DNA from: Cercophora sp. LCS_1
Lineage: Eukaryota; Ascomycota; Sordariomycetes; Sordariales; Lasiosphaeriaceae
Direction: 5' to 3'
NCBI GenBank assembly: GCA_036250225.1
Contig: JAPZLL010000002.1
Location: forward strand, 620,001 to 684,000
DNA length: 64,000 nt
Shown here in pieces: positions 51,637-63,163 of the stretch; position 1 is the first letter of the stretch; every line of letters starts with the position of its first letter. The translations under genes and the position numbers were made by a program. A model generated the notes under the pieces. The model saw only the letters and a program-made list of their open reading frames with translations. It was not told where the DNA came from and did no database searches.

Positions 51637-54600
51637 ATGGCGTCCAACGACCTGATCAACTTCGACATTATCGAGGGCCACAAAGAAAACATTCAGGCGC
51701 TCCCGAGTGGGCGCTCAGCCAAGAAGCTCGCAGAACTGTTCTCACCTGTGACAAGCAAGAAGTTTTCGGCGCAACCAGGGGACACGAAGAGCATACACGA
51801 CTGCATCCGAGCCGAGTACGAAGCCGAGATCGAAAACATTGCAGAGTCTGACGACCCCCTCGACGTATACGATCGCTACGTTCGCTGGACGCTCGATGCA
51901 TACCCCTCGGCGCAGGCTACGCCGCAGTCACAACTACACACGGTTCTAGAGCGCGCTACCAAGACGTTTGTAAACTCGGCGCAGTACAAGAACGACCCAC
52001 GGTACATCAAGCTGTGGCTGCTTTACATCCAGTTCTTCTCCGACTCGCCGCGCGAAACCTTTGTCTTCCTCTCCCGGCATGCGATCGGTGAGACGCTCGC
52101 GCTATTCTACGAGGAGTACGCTGCTTGGCTCGAGGGCGCCGGGCGTTGGGCACAGGCGGAGGAGGTTTACAAATTGGGGATTGAGCGTGAGGCGCGACCG
52201 ACTTCCCGGTTGTTGCGCAAGTTTGGCGAGTTCGAGCAGAGACGAGCACAGCTGCCTGACGGCAACGATGGTCCCTCGTCACCGGCTCTTCCGACGGTTC
52301 GACCTGCGCTTGCCGCCAAGATCAATCCGTTCGCCGCAGCCGCGGCCGCTCGCGACCCCCAGGCACCGAGGCAGACAAGTGGAATTGGAGGGCCTTCATC
52401 AAAGCCCGGGAAAGCGAAGCTAGCAATTTTCTCGGATGCCGATGCTGCCGCACCTGCACTCTCTTCCCGAGGAGCGGGGTCCAAGGGGTGGGATAGTATT
52501 GGGTCGTTGGCTGACCGCAAGAAGGAGAACGTGATGGAGCCCAAGCCGTGGGCGGGCGAGACGTTGAAAGCGGGTGGGAAGAAGAGCACTGCGCCCAAGA
52601 TGCAGATCTTCAAGGATGCGGTAAGCCTCCCCTCTCCTATCCCCAGCACTCAAATGTTGATCAATATAGGACTAATTATTGGGCGGTTTGGCGCATTTTG
52701 TAATTCAGAGTCTAGCAAAGCACTTGTCTCAATCCCACATTAGCATCCATCATTCGCAGTTTCAGGTGACGGTGAACCCGGCCAACGGTAAGAAGGAGCG
52801 TGTATTCGTGGACCTCCGCATGGTGTATCCAACCCCCGACGAGCCCGGGACGGAACTTAGCTTTGAGGAGGTCTGGGCTGCGAAGCGCGGGTGGCTGGAC
52901 TATGACTGGTCTGAGGACGTGGAACCCCCTAACGCGTCACTCCTGGATGAGAGTCCGTTGATGGACGAGAACAGTCCGCCAAACGTGGATGTGTTGGCAG
53001 AACAGGTGTCTCAGAAGCTGGTGGTGCACCAAGATGTTGTTCGGCTCGACGAGAATGGCGCTCCGATATACCCCAAGGCGAGCAAGCCGAGAAAGAAAAA
53101 GGTGATTGAGGTCAACGAGACACAAATCAGTACGTATAACCCTCCACCCACTTGGTCACTGACATTTAACCTCCTGCAGTCAAGGCGAAGCTGGACTCTC
53201 CCTCAAAGCCGAGAATCAAGAAGAGACAGTCTGTCGGCGCAGAGCCAACAATGACACTGCACACCAAAGCAGCAACAGATGACATTTACGATATCTTCAA
53301 CGCACCTCTCAAGTCGGGTGGCAAGGGCCTGAGTGACGATGAGCAGGACTATGAGACGGATGACTACACGAGCGGTGGCGAAAGCACCGGCACCACTCGA
53401 AACATCTCGACCAGCGAAGCAGGCGACGAGGAAGAAGAAGACGACGAAGGGGTCGAGGAGAATGCCGACGACGAGATCTCTGATGCTAAGAGCATCAGTG
53501 AGTGGTCGGACTTCTCAACGGGCAAGCATATCCCCCATCTGGGCGGTGCTGGCGATGACGAGAGAAACGACACGCAGATGTCGGACCTCATTGACATCAA
53601 CGACGATGGGTCGATCGGCACACCTTCGGGTAGGCAAGACATTTTTGAAGACGAGGACGAGGACGCGGCCACACCCACGTCGGGCGAGTTCCCTCCTCGC
53701 ACCAGGACGTCGTTCGTCCCAATCCCCCCAGAAGACTATGTGCCTTCGCGGAGGCCATATCGGGACCCGGTTGAGGCGGCCAACAACCGACTCCCCTTTA
53801 TGACGCCCATCACGGAGAGAACCGAGTCATCGCTGGACATCACACAAAACGGAAGCGATCTGCTTACCAAAACACCCTGCAGGAGGGACGACGGCAGGAT
53901 ATCGGTTCGCGAGGACACCATCGACCTCGAGCCACTAAGCAGTCCGCTGCGCGAAGTCATTGAGGACGAGATCCCCAGGGAGCAGCCACCGAAATGGAAG
54001 GGCCCCCAGGCAGTCCTCCAGCCAAAGCCAAAGGCTCTTGCCCCCAAGGCTCTCGCTCCAAAGGCTCTAGCTCCAAAAGCCCTCGGCCCCAAGGTTCTTG
54101 GTCCCAAGGGTCCCATTATCAAGGATTCCCAGTGCAACCCCGTCGACGACGTAGTCCGGGACGAGATCCTCGCCAACATGCACCCCCCACTCGCCTCATA
54201 CTCGGGCTTCTACGACCACCGCGCTGAGCGCCACGGAGCCGGCGCCGAAATCCGCAAATACGCCAAGCTCGTCGGCAAAGGATCCCGCCACAGCAGCACC
54301 GAGAAGACCCTCTCCCTCGGGTCGCCCGTCGTCATCGAATTCCCTGACACTGAAACCGTCTACACCCTCCGCAAGGAACTTGGCGCTGGCGCCTTCGCCC
54401 CCGTCTACCTCGTCGAGAACTCGCATCCCTCCCCAGAAGATGACGACGCGCCATGCGACGACGAGAATGCCCCCGTCGCCATGATGGGCCGTGGCACGTT
54501 TGCCGCCCCCCATAACGTCCGTCGCGAGCGGGAGGCTCTCAAGATGGAACAGCCCCCCACCCCATGGGAGTTCTACATGATGCGCCTCGCCCACACCCGT

Positions 54601-55422
54601 CTCGGCCCACAACACCGCGCCGTAGCAAGCCTATCCCCCGCCCTAGAAATGCACCTTTACCAAGACGAAGGCTTCCTCCTCCTCCCCTACTTCCAACACG
54701 GCACCCTCCTCGACGTAGTCAACCTCTTCCGCGCCGAGCCCTCAGGCGTAATGGACGAACAACTCGCCATGTTCTTCAGCATCGAACTGCTCCGCACCGT
54801 CGAAGCCCTCCACGCCAAGGGGCTCATGCACGGCGATATCAAAGCCGATAACTGTCTCCTCCGTCTCGACAACGGCTCCTCTAACGAACTGTCAGTGCAG
54901 TGGAACGCATCCGGCGCAGGGGGCTGGGATAAGCGCGGCGTCGTCCTGATTGACTTCGGGCGCGCCATCGATATGCGCGCGTTTACACCTGACGTCCAGT
55001 TCATTGCCGACTGGAAGACCACCGCGCAAGACTGCGCCGAGATGAGAGAGGGCAGGCCATGGACGTGGCAGATTGATTATCATGGGTTGGCGGGGACGAT
55101 TCACTGTCTATTATTTGGCAAGTACATTGAAACGGTGCGGTGTGATGCTGGGGGACTGGGAACGGCGGGTGGGAGGAGGTATAAGATTAGGGAGAGCTTG
55201 AAGCGGTATTGGCAGACGGAGATTTGGGCCGAGTGTTTTGATGTGTTGTTGAACCCGGGGCAGTTCGCCATGCACGAGGATGGCCAGAGGATGCCCGTGC
55301 TTAAGGGGATGAAGACAGTTAGGGAGAAGATGGAGGGGTGGTTGGAAGGGAATTGTGAACGGGGGGTTGGGTTGAGGGGGTTGATGGGGAAGGTCGAGGG
55401 GTGGGCTAGGGGGAAGAAATAG
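51637..55422 (+). CDS. BUB1: Spindle-checkpoint kinase Bub1/Mad3 (undivided MADBUB)
   Basis: Three exons, 51637-52620, 52709-53129 and 53180-55422, encode 1215 residues. The protein guards anaphase onset until kinetochores attach. Seen: an N-terminal KEN box (HKENIQ, 16-18), the Mad3/Bub1 TPR region (about 45-195: YDRYVRWTLDAYPS, KLWLLYIQFFSDSP, YEEYAAWLEG), a second KEN (DRKKENV, 296-298), a conserved block VFVDLRMVYPTPDEPGTELS plus SFEEVWAAKRGWLD, long acidic disorder, an Ala/Pro/Lys/Leu pentapeptide repeat, and a C-terminal kinase domain. The kinase has LGAGAFAPVYL, ALKMEQPPTPWEFYM, HGDIKADN (1019-1026) and IDFGRAID, all consistent with activity. Budding yeast splits these functions between Mad3 and Bub1; here both KEN boxes and kinase are on one chain. 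Intron 1 offers three in-frame acceptors; I use the first (52707-52708), the one nearest the CTAAT branch. Confidence 0.95.
54028..54117 (+). repeat. Six 15-bp units encoding PKALA-type pentapeptides in BUB1
   Basis: Six tandem 15-nt units specify PKALA, PKALA, PKALA, PKALG, PKVLG and PKGPI. They lie in the linker just before the kinase extension, where Bub1 proteins are poorly conserved. Confidence 0.9.
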
Positions 55423-55715
55423 GGGGATTTTGTTTGTTATGAGAGATGGGATGGATTCAATGCTTGTTTTAGGATGGGATGAATTGGGTGGGATGGGATA
55501 GGATGAGACAGGGTGGGGTGTTTCGGATAACCGGCAACAGGGTAATGGCGTGGTGGTTTGTTTTATCTCATGGGATGGATGGTATTGCGCTCTGATTTGA
55601 TACATCATACCCAACTCTTTTAGTGTTTGTTGTTGTGCATGGCAATTACTCTAGACCATGGTACAAGTACCAGGCTTTTTTACTATTACAACTTAAGAAT
55701 CATGCTACGCATCTT

Positions 55716-57071
55716 TTAGTCGCTCTCGTCTTCGTCATCCGTGGTCTCTTGCTTCTTTTTCCTGACCGCCTTCTTCTTGGCACCGCCCTTTGTCCCCTTT
55801 TTGGCATCCTTTTCCGCTTTTTTGTTCACCTGGTCCTGGATCTTATCTCGTTCAGATTCACCCTTTGCTTGCAACTCGACCTCCTTGGCCTTGAACTCGG
55901 GCGTGTCGGCGTCCTGTCCGATCAGACTCTCGAGCAATTTGATCTCGTTCGCCCAGATCTTTGGGTCGTCAACTGGTTTCCCATTGGCACCCTTTACGGA
56001 AATCGGCGTCTCGAGAACCATGGGCAGGTTCTGAAACGGCTCATGGTTCATGAGGTTGTGGAAAGCGCGCAGCCCAAGAAAGCCGGTGCCGATGTTGGCG
56101 TGGAGATCACGATGTGACCCCAGGGGCGCCTTGCTATCGTTGAGATGGAAGGCCTTGAGGTATCGGAGACCGACGACGGAGTCGAACTCGGCTATGGTGG
56201 CCTCGAAGGCTTCGGGCGAGCGCAGATCGTAGCCTGCTGCAAAGGCGTGGCACGTGTCGATGCAGACGCCTACGCGCGACTTGTCGTCCACTTGGTCGAT
56301 GATGTCGCGGAGCTCTTGGAAGCGCGAGCCGACCACGTTGCCGCTGCCGCACATGTTTTCGATGACGGTGATGACGGATTTGGTCGCCTTGTGGGATTTG
56401 TTCAGCTGCGCGGCGATCCGGCTACATGCCGCCTTCATGGTGTCGCCGCCCGTGGAGCCGGGATGGAAGTTGTAGAGCATGATGCCGAGGCTTTCGCACC
56501 GCTTGAGGTCGTCGATAAAGTTGTCGTAGGCTTGGTCGGCCTTGGTCTTGTCGGCCTGCGCCAGGTTGACGAGGTACGAGCCGTGCGGGAGGATGTGCTT
56601 GGCTGCGTCGTACGAGTGCTTTTTCAGGAGGGCGTGGAATTCGGTTTTCGCTTCCGCGGCGAGAGGCGGGCTGGTCCATTTTCGTTGAGATTTGAGGAAG
56701 AGCGCAAACGAGTTGGCGCCGATGTTGACAGCGTTAGCGATTGAGTTTTGGACGCCGCCCGCGCCGGATACGTGCGCGCCGATGTACATGGCCCGCTTGA
56801 GGGCCGGGATGGCGGTTCGCGGCGCCAGCGGCATGTTGGAGTCGGTGGTGGCGGCGTCTTTGGTTTTGCGCTTCTTGGGGGCGGGCTTTTTCGCCGGAGC
56901 GGACTCTTCTTCCTCTTTATCCTCGGAGCAGCTGTCGCACGAGGGCTCGTCGTCCTCTTCGGGCGCGCCTTTGCGCTTTGAGGGAATCGCTTTGGCTTTG
57001 GTCCTTGGGACGTCCGTCTTGATTTTGGAAGCGACGCCGTTGGCTTTGGATTTGATTGACTGGCGGACCAT
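55716..57071 (-). CDS. APN1: AP endonuclease, EndoIV/Apn1 type
   Basis: Single exon on the minus strand, 451 residues from the chosen ATG at 57071 (MVRQSIKSKANG). The enzyme cuts DNA at abasic sites and removes 3' blocks in base-excision repair. Seen: a Lys/acid-rich N-terminal tail (about 1-90), YIGAHVSGAGGVQNSIANA (His ligand), FALFLKSQRKW, LPHGSYLVNLA, YNFHPGSTGG, VIENMCGSGN, CIDTCHAFAAGYD, FHLNDSKAPLGSHRDLHANI and LETPI, together the full set of zinc-ligand motifs of endonuclease IV. A second Lys-rich tail (KKAVRKKKQETT) follows the catalytic domain, as in yeast Apn1 where such tails act in nuclear import. The frame continues 114 codons upstream to 57413 but without homology; some of that could be a mitochondrial extension. 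Confidence 0.96.
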   Translation of the reverse strand: MVRQSIKSKANGVASKIKTDVPRTKAKAIPSKRKGAPEEDDEPSCDSCSEDKEEEESAPAKKPAPKKRKTKDAATTDSNMPLAPRTAIPALKRAMYIGAHVSGAGGVQNSIANAVNIGANSFALFLKSQRKWTSPPLAAEAKTEFHALLKKHSYDAAKHILPHGSYLVNLAQADKTKADQAYDNFIDDLKRCESLGIMLYNFHPGSTGGDTMKAACSRIAAQLNKSHKATKSVITVIENMCGSGNVVGSRFQELRDIIDQVDDKSRVGVCIDTCHAFAAGYDLRSPEAFEATIAEFDSVVGLRYLKAFHLNDSKAPLGSHRDLHANIGTGFLGLRAFHNLMNHEPFQNLPMVLETPISVKGANGKPVDDPKIWANEIKLLESLIGQDADTPEFKAKEVELQAKGESERDKIQDQVNKKAEKDAKKGTKGGAKKKAVRKKKQETTDDEDESD

Positions 57072-58788
57072 GGCTGCAGAGTACCGCGGTGTTTCTCGAC
57101 TAGTTCTTCTTGTCAATTGGCAGCCAGATGTTGGGGTTGCGGATGCCAAGTCGAATCTCGAGAGACGAGGTTGCTGAAGCGCGTCGTGGAAGACGCGAAT
57201 TGCGAACCGCGATAGCACGTGAGTTAGAGGACTTGTTGGGGGTCGTTTCATGTTCCGATCAGCCCAGTCGTACGGCCCCGCCGCCACCCCTCGACAGCTG
57301 AACGGGACTGACACAGACATCCCGGCTGGAGCAACCACCACCAAAAGACCACTCATCTCATCTTTGGCAGTTGTCGATCTTGCTGCCGGACGCGTTGGCT
57401 GGCTGAGCTGCATAACCTTATTCCAGATCTCGCTCCTAGGATCAAATTAAATTTCAAGCTCACCATCCAAACCGTGGCTGCCTGACCACCAGAAACATCT
57501 CTGGCCGCTGGCAATTGGTGATCATTTCTTGGGTGCCAGCCGCCGATTGATAGCGATCACGGAGTAATCTACTGAAAGAGGCTCAATATGCGGCACAACG
57601 CACTCACTAGTGCATCACGCAACACAAAGTCCCTCCATTATCCATTGCTGATGCGCTCTCTTCTCCCAACAGTCGTTTGTTTGTGCTGACAGTGCCTCAG
57701 ACAAACAGCTGTTCTTTGTCCCCGCCACAACCGTGGACAATTGTCCCGCTGGCAGGTCCACTTGCGGCGGCCTTGTGCTATTTTTATTTCGCTCCAGCTG
57801 CTCGGTTCTTGTTAGGTTGGCACAGCATCAAAAGTCAACGTCGCCATTCACTTGCAACAGATGCAAGCTACTACTACCTGGGGGCAAAGAAATGCAAGTC
57901 TTTTTAGTGAAACAGACCACCTTTTTTTCGCCCTTGCTGTCATACGCGTTCTAGTGCGCATTACGAGGTTGCATCCCAACCCTCGGGATCGCCTATCGCC
58001 ACGGCCTCGGCTCTCAAGCCCCATCTGTCAATTCAAGACCAAAGTCCCATTTCCAAGACCGTTGGCGTCTTCTCTACACATGTTTGATAGCATTGTTGGA
58101 TTATCCACTGTGGGGGGCCGAAAACGCGACGGGAATGCAGATCTCCAAGCCAAAACTTCCATGATAAAAATACCTGCCGATGCCGCCCTTTATCACAGTG
58201 GCGTGCCGCCCGTGTGCGTGTGCATCCAACTTCGGCCGTGTTGACGCTCAAGGTCCCAGAGAAGACGCACATGCAACATACTCTGGTCCTCCTGCAATCC
58301 TTCTGGGAATAATTCCTTTTTGGCTGTCCGTCTCGCCATCTTCAATGCGACCATTGGGTGGCTTACAAAGGGTCGACCCCTGTCGCCCATTGCGAGCACT
58401 GCCCCAAAATTTACCCGCACCGTCGACTTCCCTGCTCCAGCCTGGAAGCCTGTCAGTGGAGTGTCGGTGGGTCTCTAGCTGATCGCGGCTTCCAATCGCC
58501 GCCACACCCCCGTGGGCTGCCTACCTGCATGTCCACTCCGGTGCTGTTGCCCGCACCAACCCTCGGATCCTCAGGTAACCACCATCTGATCTGGCTTGGA
58601 AAGTGACAGGGAACTGGAACCCTCTTCTCACACTTGTTCGCCGCGAGACTGTCACACCAAACGCAAACTCCCCCCGCTCCGATGGACGACGAAAAGCCCG
58701 TGTGATATGTGTACATGATGATACCCGCCGTCCACCGTCAGCCGTTGTGATCGCATTCTCTCCCCCTGAGAGCCGATTGTCGCCTGCA
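57072..58788. other. Divergent upstream region between APN1 and the F-box gene
   Basis: About 1.7 kb without a supported gene. Small frames in the span lack domains. T-runs occur near 57900-57930. Confidence 0.5.
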
Positions 58789-61700
58789 ATGACGACCGAA
58801 GTCGCCCTTGGGGACGAGCGTCCGCGCTCGTCGATCGAAAAGAAACCCATCATTATGGCCAACCGACCAGACACGATCGCCGTCTTCGACAGGTTACCCG
58901 ACGAGATCATCGAGCAGTATGTGGTCCCACCCGATTGTTGTCACTCTTCTCTCCCTCCTAGGGGGGCTCTCTTGCACGTCTAATGCTCGCGATCTAGGAT
59001 CCTCCAGGCGACAGATTCAAATGGCTTCGCGTCCCTGGCGCTACTCAACTCAAAATGGAGGAGCGTGGCCCAGCAGGCGCATCTCTACGCCCATCACCTT
59101 GCGAACTGTCCTTCGTACTCCATGAGCCACTCGGCGCCGCCCGCCGCCAACGATGACAACCTCCCAAAGTTGCGACAGTTATTCGCGCGAGAGGTGAAGC
59201 GCAACTTGTTTGAGGCTTACCTGCGGCCCAGCAAGACGATTATCAAGCTCATATCCAATTCTATCAGCTCTTCCTCGTGTCCTGGTGGAGAAGGCATACA
59301 GTTCAGCCCTTCGCCCAAGGGCCAGCATCTGCTTGCCTACAACTCGTCCAGGATATATGTCATCGATACCAGGGGCCAGGACATTGCAGTCAAAAGAGAG
59401 TTCAAGATCCTCAGGCGGCCTGCCGCTACATGCATCAAGGATGATGGTACCATGCTGGCGGTACTGCTCACTGAGATGCAAGTCGATATCTACAACCTCA
59501 AATCGAGCCCGCCGAAGCGTGTTCAGTCCATCATTCTCGACCACAGCCCCCGGTCTATCGCCATTTCGCCGTGCGGCACTGTTTTGGCCGCCGCGTATGA
59601 AGGCGGCATCGAAGTTACGTCATTGGGTCCTACCGCGTTGTCTACTGACAGGAGAGCTGTCAAGTGTGATGCGGTCGATATTCTATCGTTTTCCTTTGAT
59701 GGCACCCAGATCCTGGGAACGACAGTCCATTCCTCACAGCCCAATACGGTCATACTAACTGCTCCATACTATGACCCTGGAAATAGCATGGGTGAAGATA
59801 ACATGAGCGCCTTGTGGACGACATCGATTCTCTTTCCAAACACAAGCCGCGATTGCAGTCACGCTGTGCTGATCCAAAATGGAAAGTATGAGGAGGCTGG
59901 CTGGACCTTTACCTATGATCGCAGCTTCGAAACTTTCCGGGCTGTGCGAATCGACGACTTGCGAAACGGCACCACATACTTCACTGGGCCTGTTCCCGCC
60001 CCAGCATCGCAATCAAAACTTCTTCCTTGCACACTGCCGGCTGCTTCTTATCACGGAGAACTTGTTTCAGCAGGATTCCAAGGGAAAGAGGTCTGGCTCT
60101 ATGGCATTCCTGAGGATCTTGATGCAGTCCCCGACCATGCAAACACTTCGATCGATAACTCCAACTCCAGCAACCTGATGCGCCGTAATAGCGGGCCATC
60201 AATACGAGCCGTTTCTCGATCTCAGGAGACTGGCGAAGCAGGAAGGGTGCCTCAGTGGCAGCTCATTTGCAATAATCGAAACACGTTGGTTGGAGGTTAC
60301 AAGATTGAGGAATTGGATGGTGTGAGCATGGTGAAGTGGGTCGCCGGCTTTAGGGATTCTGGCATCCAGGAGCGTCTGGTTATAGCTGCACGCAACGTTG
60401 TGCCCGGGGTCTCTGTTACAGAAGACGAGGGTATCGATTTTGTCGATGGTGGTCGAATCACTATCGTCGACTTTGACTATGCCGTTCGCAACGGTACCGA
60501 GACCGAAGTCATCATCGAGGTCGGCACCAAGGAACCCGAGGTTCTAGAAGAAGAACACCGTGACCTAGCTACCGAAGTCGCCATTGTCCGACGCCGAACG
60601 GTCGCCCAGCAAAGAGGAAATAGGAGTGCCATGATACGGGCTACGACCACCGCTAATCGTCCCCCACCACTTCCAACGCAGACTTCGACACAACAGAGCA
60701 CTGACGATGACGACGACCCCCTGAGACCTCGTCGCGTTGGCGCACCACCCCCACCCAGGGTAGTAGAGCCTGCGGCAGAGCCCGACGATACCGAGGAAGT
60801 ACAATCGATCGAGGAGCAAGAGGCTCTTGAGAGCCCATATGCACATGCGAGCCCTCGATCAGGTACAACGCTTCGGCGCGCTGCGACGGCCGCGGCAGCC
60901 AATCGGCGCTTGCACCCTCAGGCCGCCGCAGGCAACGTTGAATATCGCCGGGCAGACGGGAGGGCAGAGCATCCTCATGAGAGTGACGCAGATAACTGGG
61001 TACCCCCGCCGCCGCCTTACCAGAAAGAAGATCCCGGTGACTTGCCTGCTTTCATGCGCCATGCTATGCCCACAGGCGCACAGGGACAACCAGGACAATC
61101 ATCCTCCGAGTCAAAACCCAACCCTCCCCTGACGACATTGGCTCAGCAGCAGACGAGCCTGGCTGGCGCCATCCCGCCGGTGCCCGCTTTGCCCCGAGTC
61201 CTTCCTGTTCCTCAAATTCCTCTCCAAGCACCGCAGGCTCCCTGGCACCGAAGAGAAGGAAGCGGTTCGTCGGTACATTCTCGTCAGAGTAGTTCGCAGA
61301 GACCGGGTTCAAGGAGTTCGCGTTATCTTCACGGAGAAAACATCTATGATGTTTCACCGCCCGAATCTCCCGCGCCGGGCGCAAGCGCAAGGCGACCTGA
61401 GCGGGTCAGCTCCCTCCACCCCAACGAAACTCGAGCAGTCAGCAATCCCGGCCCAGACGGTCGGTCGCCGATGACATTACAGCTGTCCCGTCCACCTGCA
61501 GCGCAGTATCAGTCTCCGACTCTCCCTCGGATCCAAACAGCGCCCCAGCATCCAGGCGGGCCGCCAGCTCTTGACCTCCAGATACCGTCGCCCTCCCTTC
61601 ACAACTTCATGCAGGGCTTTGGTGGCGCGCAACCCGTGACTGGACCCGGGGGCAGACGACTCTCAAACTCAATGACTTGGCCCGCGCAGCCACAACCCAG

Positions 61701-62616
61701 AATCGTCGACACAACCACTGGATACCCATACTCGGCCCCTCCTTTGAATATGGGCGGCAACGGGGCGCTGGCACGATCCTACGCTGTGCAAACCCCCGGG
61801 CAAGTCCCAAACCCGGGAAGCGGCATCGATGCTCCGTACCAACTGTCGGGCAGTGTCTATGCACCACGTGCGCCGATCGGCAACCAGGCCGTTGAAGAGC
61901 ACCGGCGAAGCTCCTACCAACGGCCGCTCTCGCAACAGCAGCAGTACCCCCAGTATCAGCAGAATTCATCGTATGAGCCGCGTTGTCACTCGCAGCCGCA
62001 ACCGCACTACGCACAGGATCCACCACAGTTGCAGATACAGGTCCCTGCTACGCCGCAGGAGGATGTACCGCTCATCATCAGCACGCCAAAAGGTGTGACT
62101 GGTGCCTTTGACCCCCCGGACCGGCGAATTTCAGGACGACGCGCGGAAACTCCGATCCTTGCACCGGTACCACGCCATCCACGCCCCACGGCACAGGCTG
62201 TCCTTCGCCCCACAGTTGAGCGGTTAGAAAACATTTACACCTCGGCACAAGGCGGACCTCAAGCAGTTGGTCCATCCAGCTTTCTGAGCCCTCGCGGAGG
62301 ATCTGGTTCCGGATCGGTATCTACGAATACGCGCGTAGCTAGCCTCAATCGAAAGCAGAGCAGGGCAGAACGAAGCGCAGCCAAGAACATTGCAGATGCA
62401 AAGCGACGCGGATGGGCTGGCAGGACTAAGAGCAGCAAGAGAAAAAAGAAGCAGCAAGAGCGGGACTTTGACGCGGCGAGCAGCGCGGCATGGACCGACG
62501 TCACGACGTTTAGTCACCGATCGCTTGGCTTTGGGAGAAACAGGGGCGGAAACAACAATGACCTTGCTGCCGGGCAGCAAGGAAAAGCAGATAAGAACAA
62601 GTGTGTTATGATGTAA
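58789..62616 (+). CDS. Large F-box protein with beta-propeller-like region and C-terminal CaaX box
   Basis: Two exons, 58789-58916 and 58998-62616, encode 1248 residues. The 81-bp intron splits the F-box itself. Seen: an F-box (about 34-80: FDRLPDEIIEQILQAT, SLALLNSKWRSVAQQA), then a region of short beta-strand repeats with WD40-like character (about 110-480: GIQFSPSPKGQHLLAYNSSR, YVIDTRGQDI, ISPCGTVLAAAYEGGIEVTS, LSFSFDGTQILGTT), and a long Pro/Gln/Ser-rich disordered tail (about 500-1180). A basic helical segment (RKQSRAERSAAKNIADAKRR) follows, and the last four residues are CVMM, a farnesylation-type CaaX box. F-box proteins recruit substrates to SCF ubiquitin ligases; the CaaX box suggests membrane attachment. 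An upstream in-frame ATG at 58603 is possible, and a later one at 58855 could also serve. I know no named yeast orthologue. Confidence 0.9.
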
Positions 62617-62905
62617 GAATGGCCAACATCTTTTGGATTCTCATCCTGGGATAACGGGACTTGAATTGTCGGAACAGTTGGGTTATATAGACCAGCCGAT
62701 CGCTCGTTCGAGGCTGTGAGATCAAAGGCGCCAAGTAACGATGATATGTATGTTTTGGCACCAGGTAATGTGTGTGTTGCTTTGGATTGAATATGATACC
62801 AGATAGCAGAACTTGGATTACATTCAGGCCATTCCAATATTACGAACCCGAAACCGCATGTTATTGCCTCAACAGCTCCGCTAAACAAGAAAACAACGTA
62901 AATTC

Positions 62906-63163
62906 TTAGGCGCCACCCCTCTTAGCAACCTCGCTCCTCCCCAAACCCTCCATCTCGCGTCTCATATCGGCTTCCGGGCCACCCTGGGACGAACCAGCTG
63001 TGCCCTGCTTCCCGGGCACATGCTCAGCCGTTACCTTTTCCGTGGACGAAGGCGTGTCGTTGATGTGGGATTTGACGTCTTGGGAGAGTTTGGGAAGGCA
63101 GGTTTCGGCTGGTGGGCCGTCGGTCGTGCCGATGTCGTTGCCTCTGCAGGAGTTTGTTGCCAT
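62906..63163 (-). CDS. Small hydrophilic protein, hypothetical
   Basis: An 85-residue open frame on the minus strand beginning MATNSCRGNDIGTTDGPPAE. It is hydrophilic, rich in Gly, Thr, Lys and Glu, without membrane segment or signal. The composition (conserved-looking DIGTTDGPPAETCLPKL and a C-terminal EMEGLGRSEVAKRGGA) and the isolated, clean ATG context suggest a small fungal protein of the abundant, disordered kind rather than noise. The 3' end faces the F-box gene across 289 bp. Function unknown; it could still be spurious. Confidence 0.5.
   Translation of the reverse strand: MATNSCRGNDIGTTDGPPAETCLPKLSQDVKSHINDTPSSTEKVTAEHVPGKQGTAGSSQGGPEADMRREMEGLGRSEVAKRGGA

Noticed and set aside
57072..57413. 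114-codon N-terminal extension of Apn1
   Set aside because: Open in frame but without resemblance to Apn1 homologues; the ATG at 57071 gives a typical Lys-rich N-terminus. A mitochondrial form is possible but not shown.
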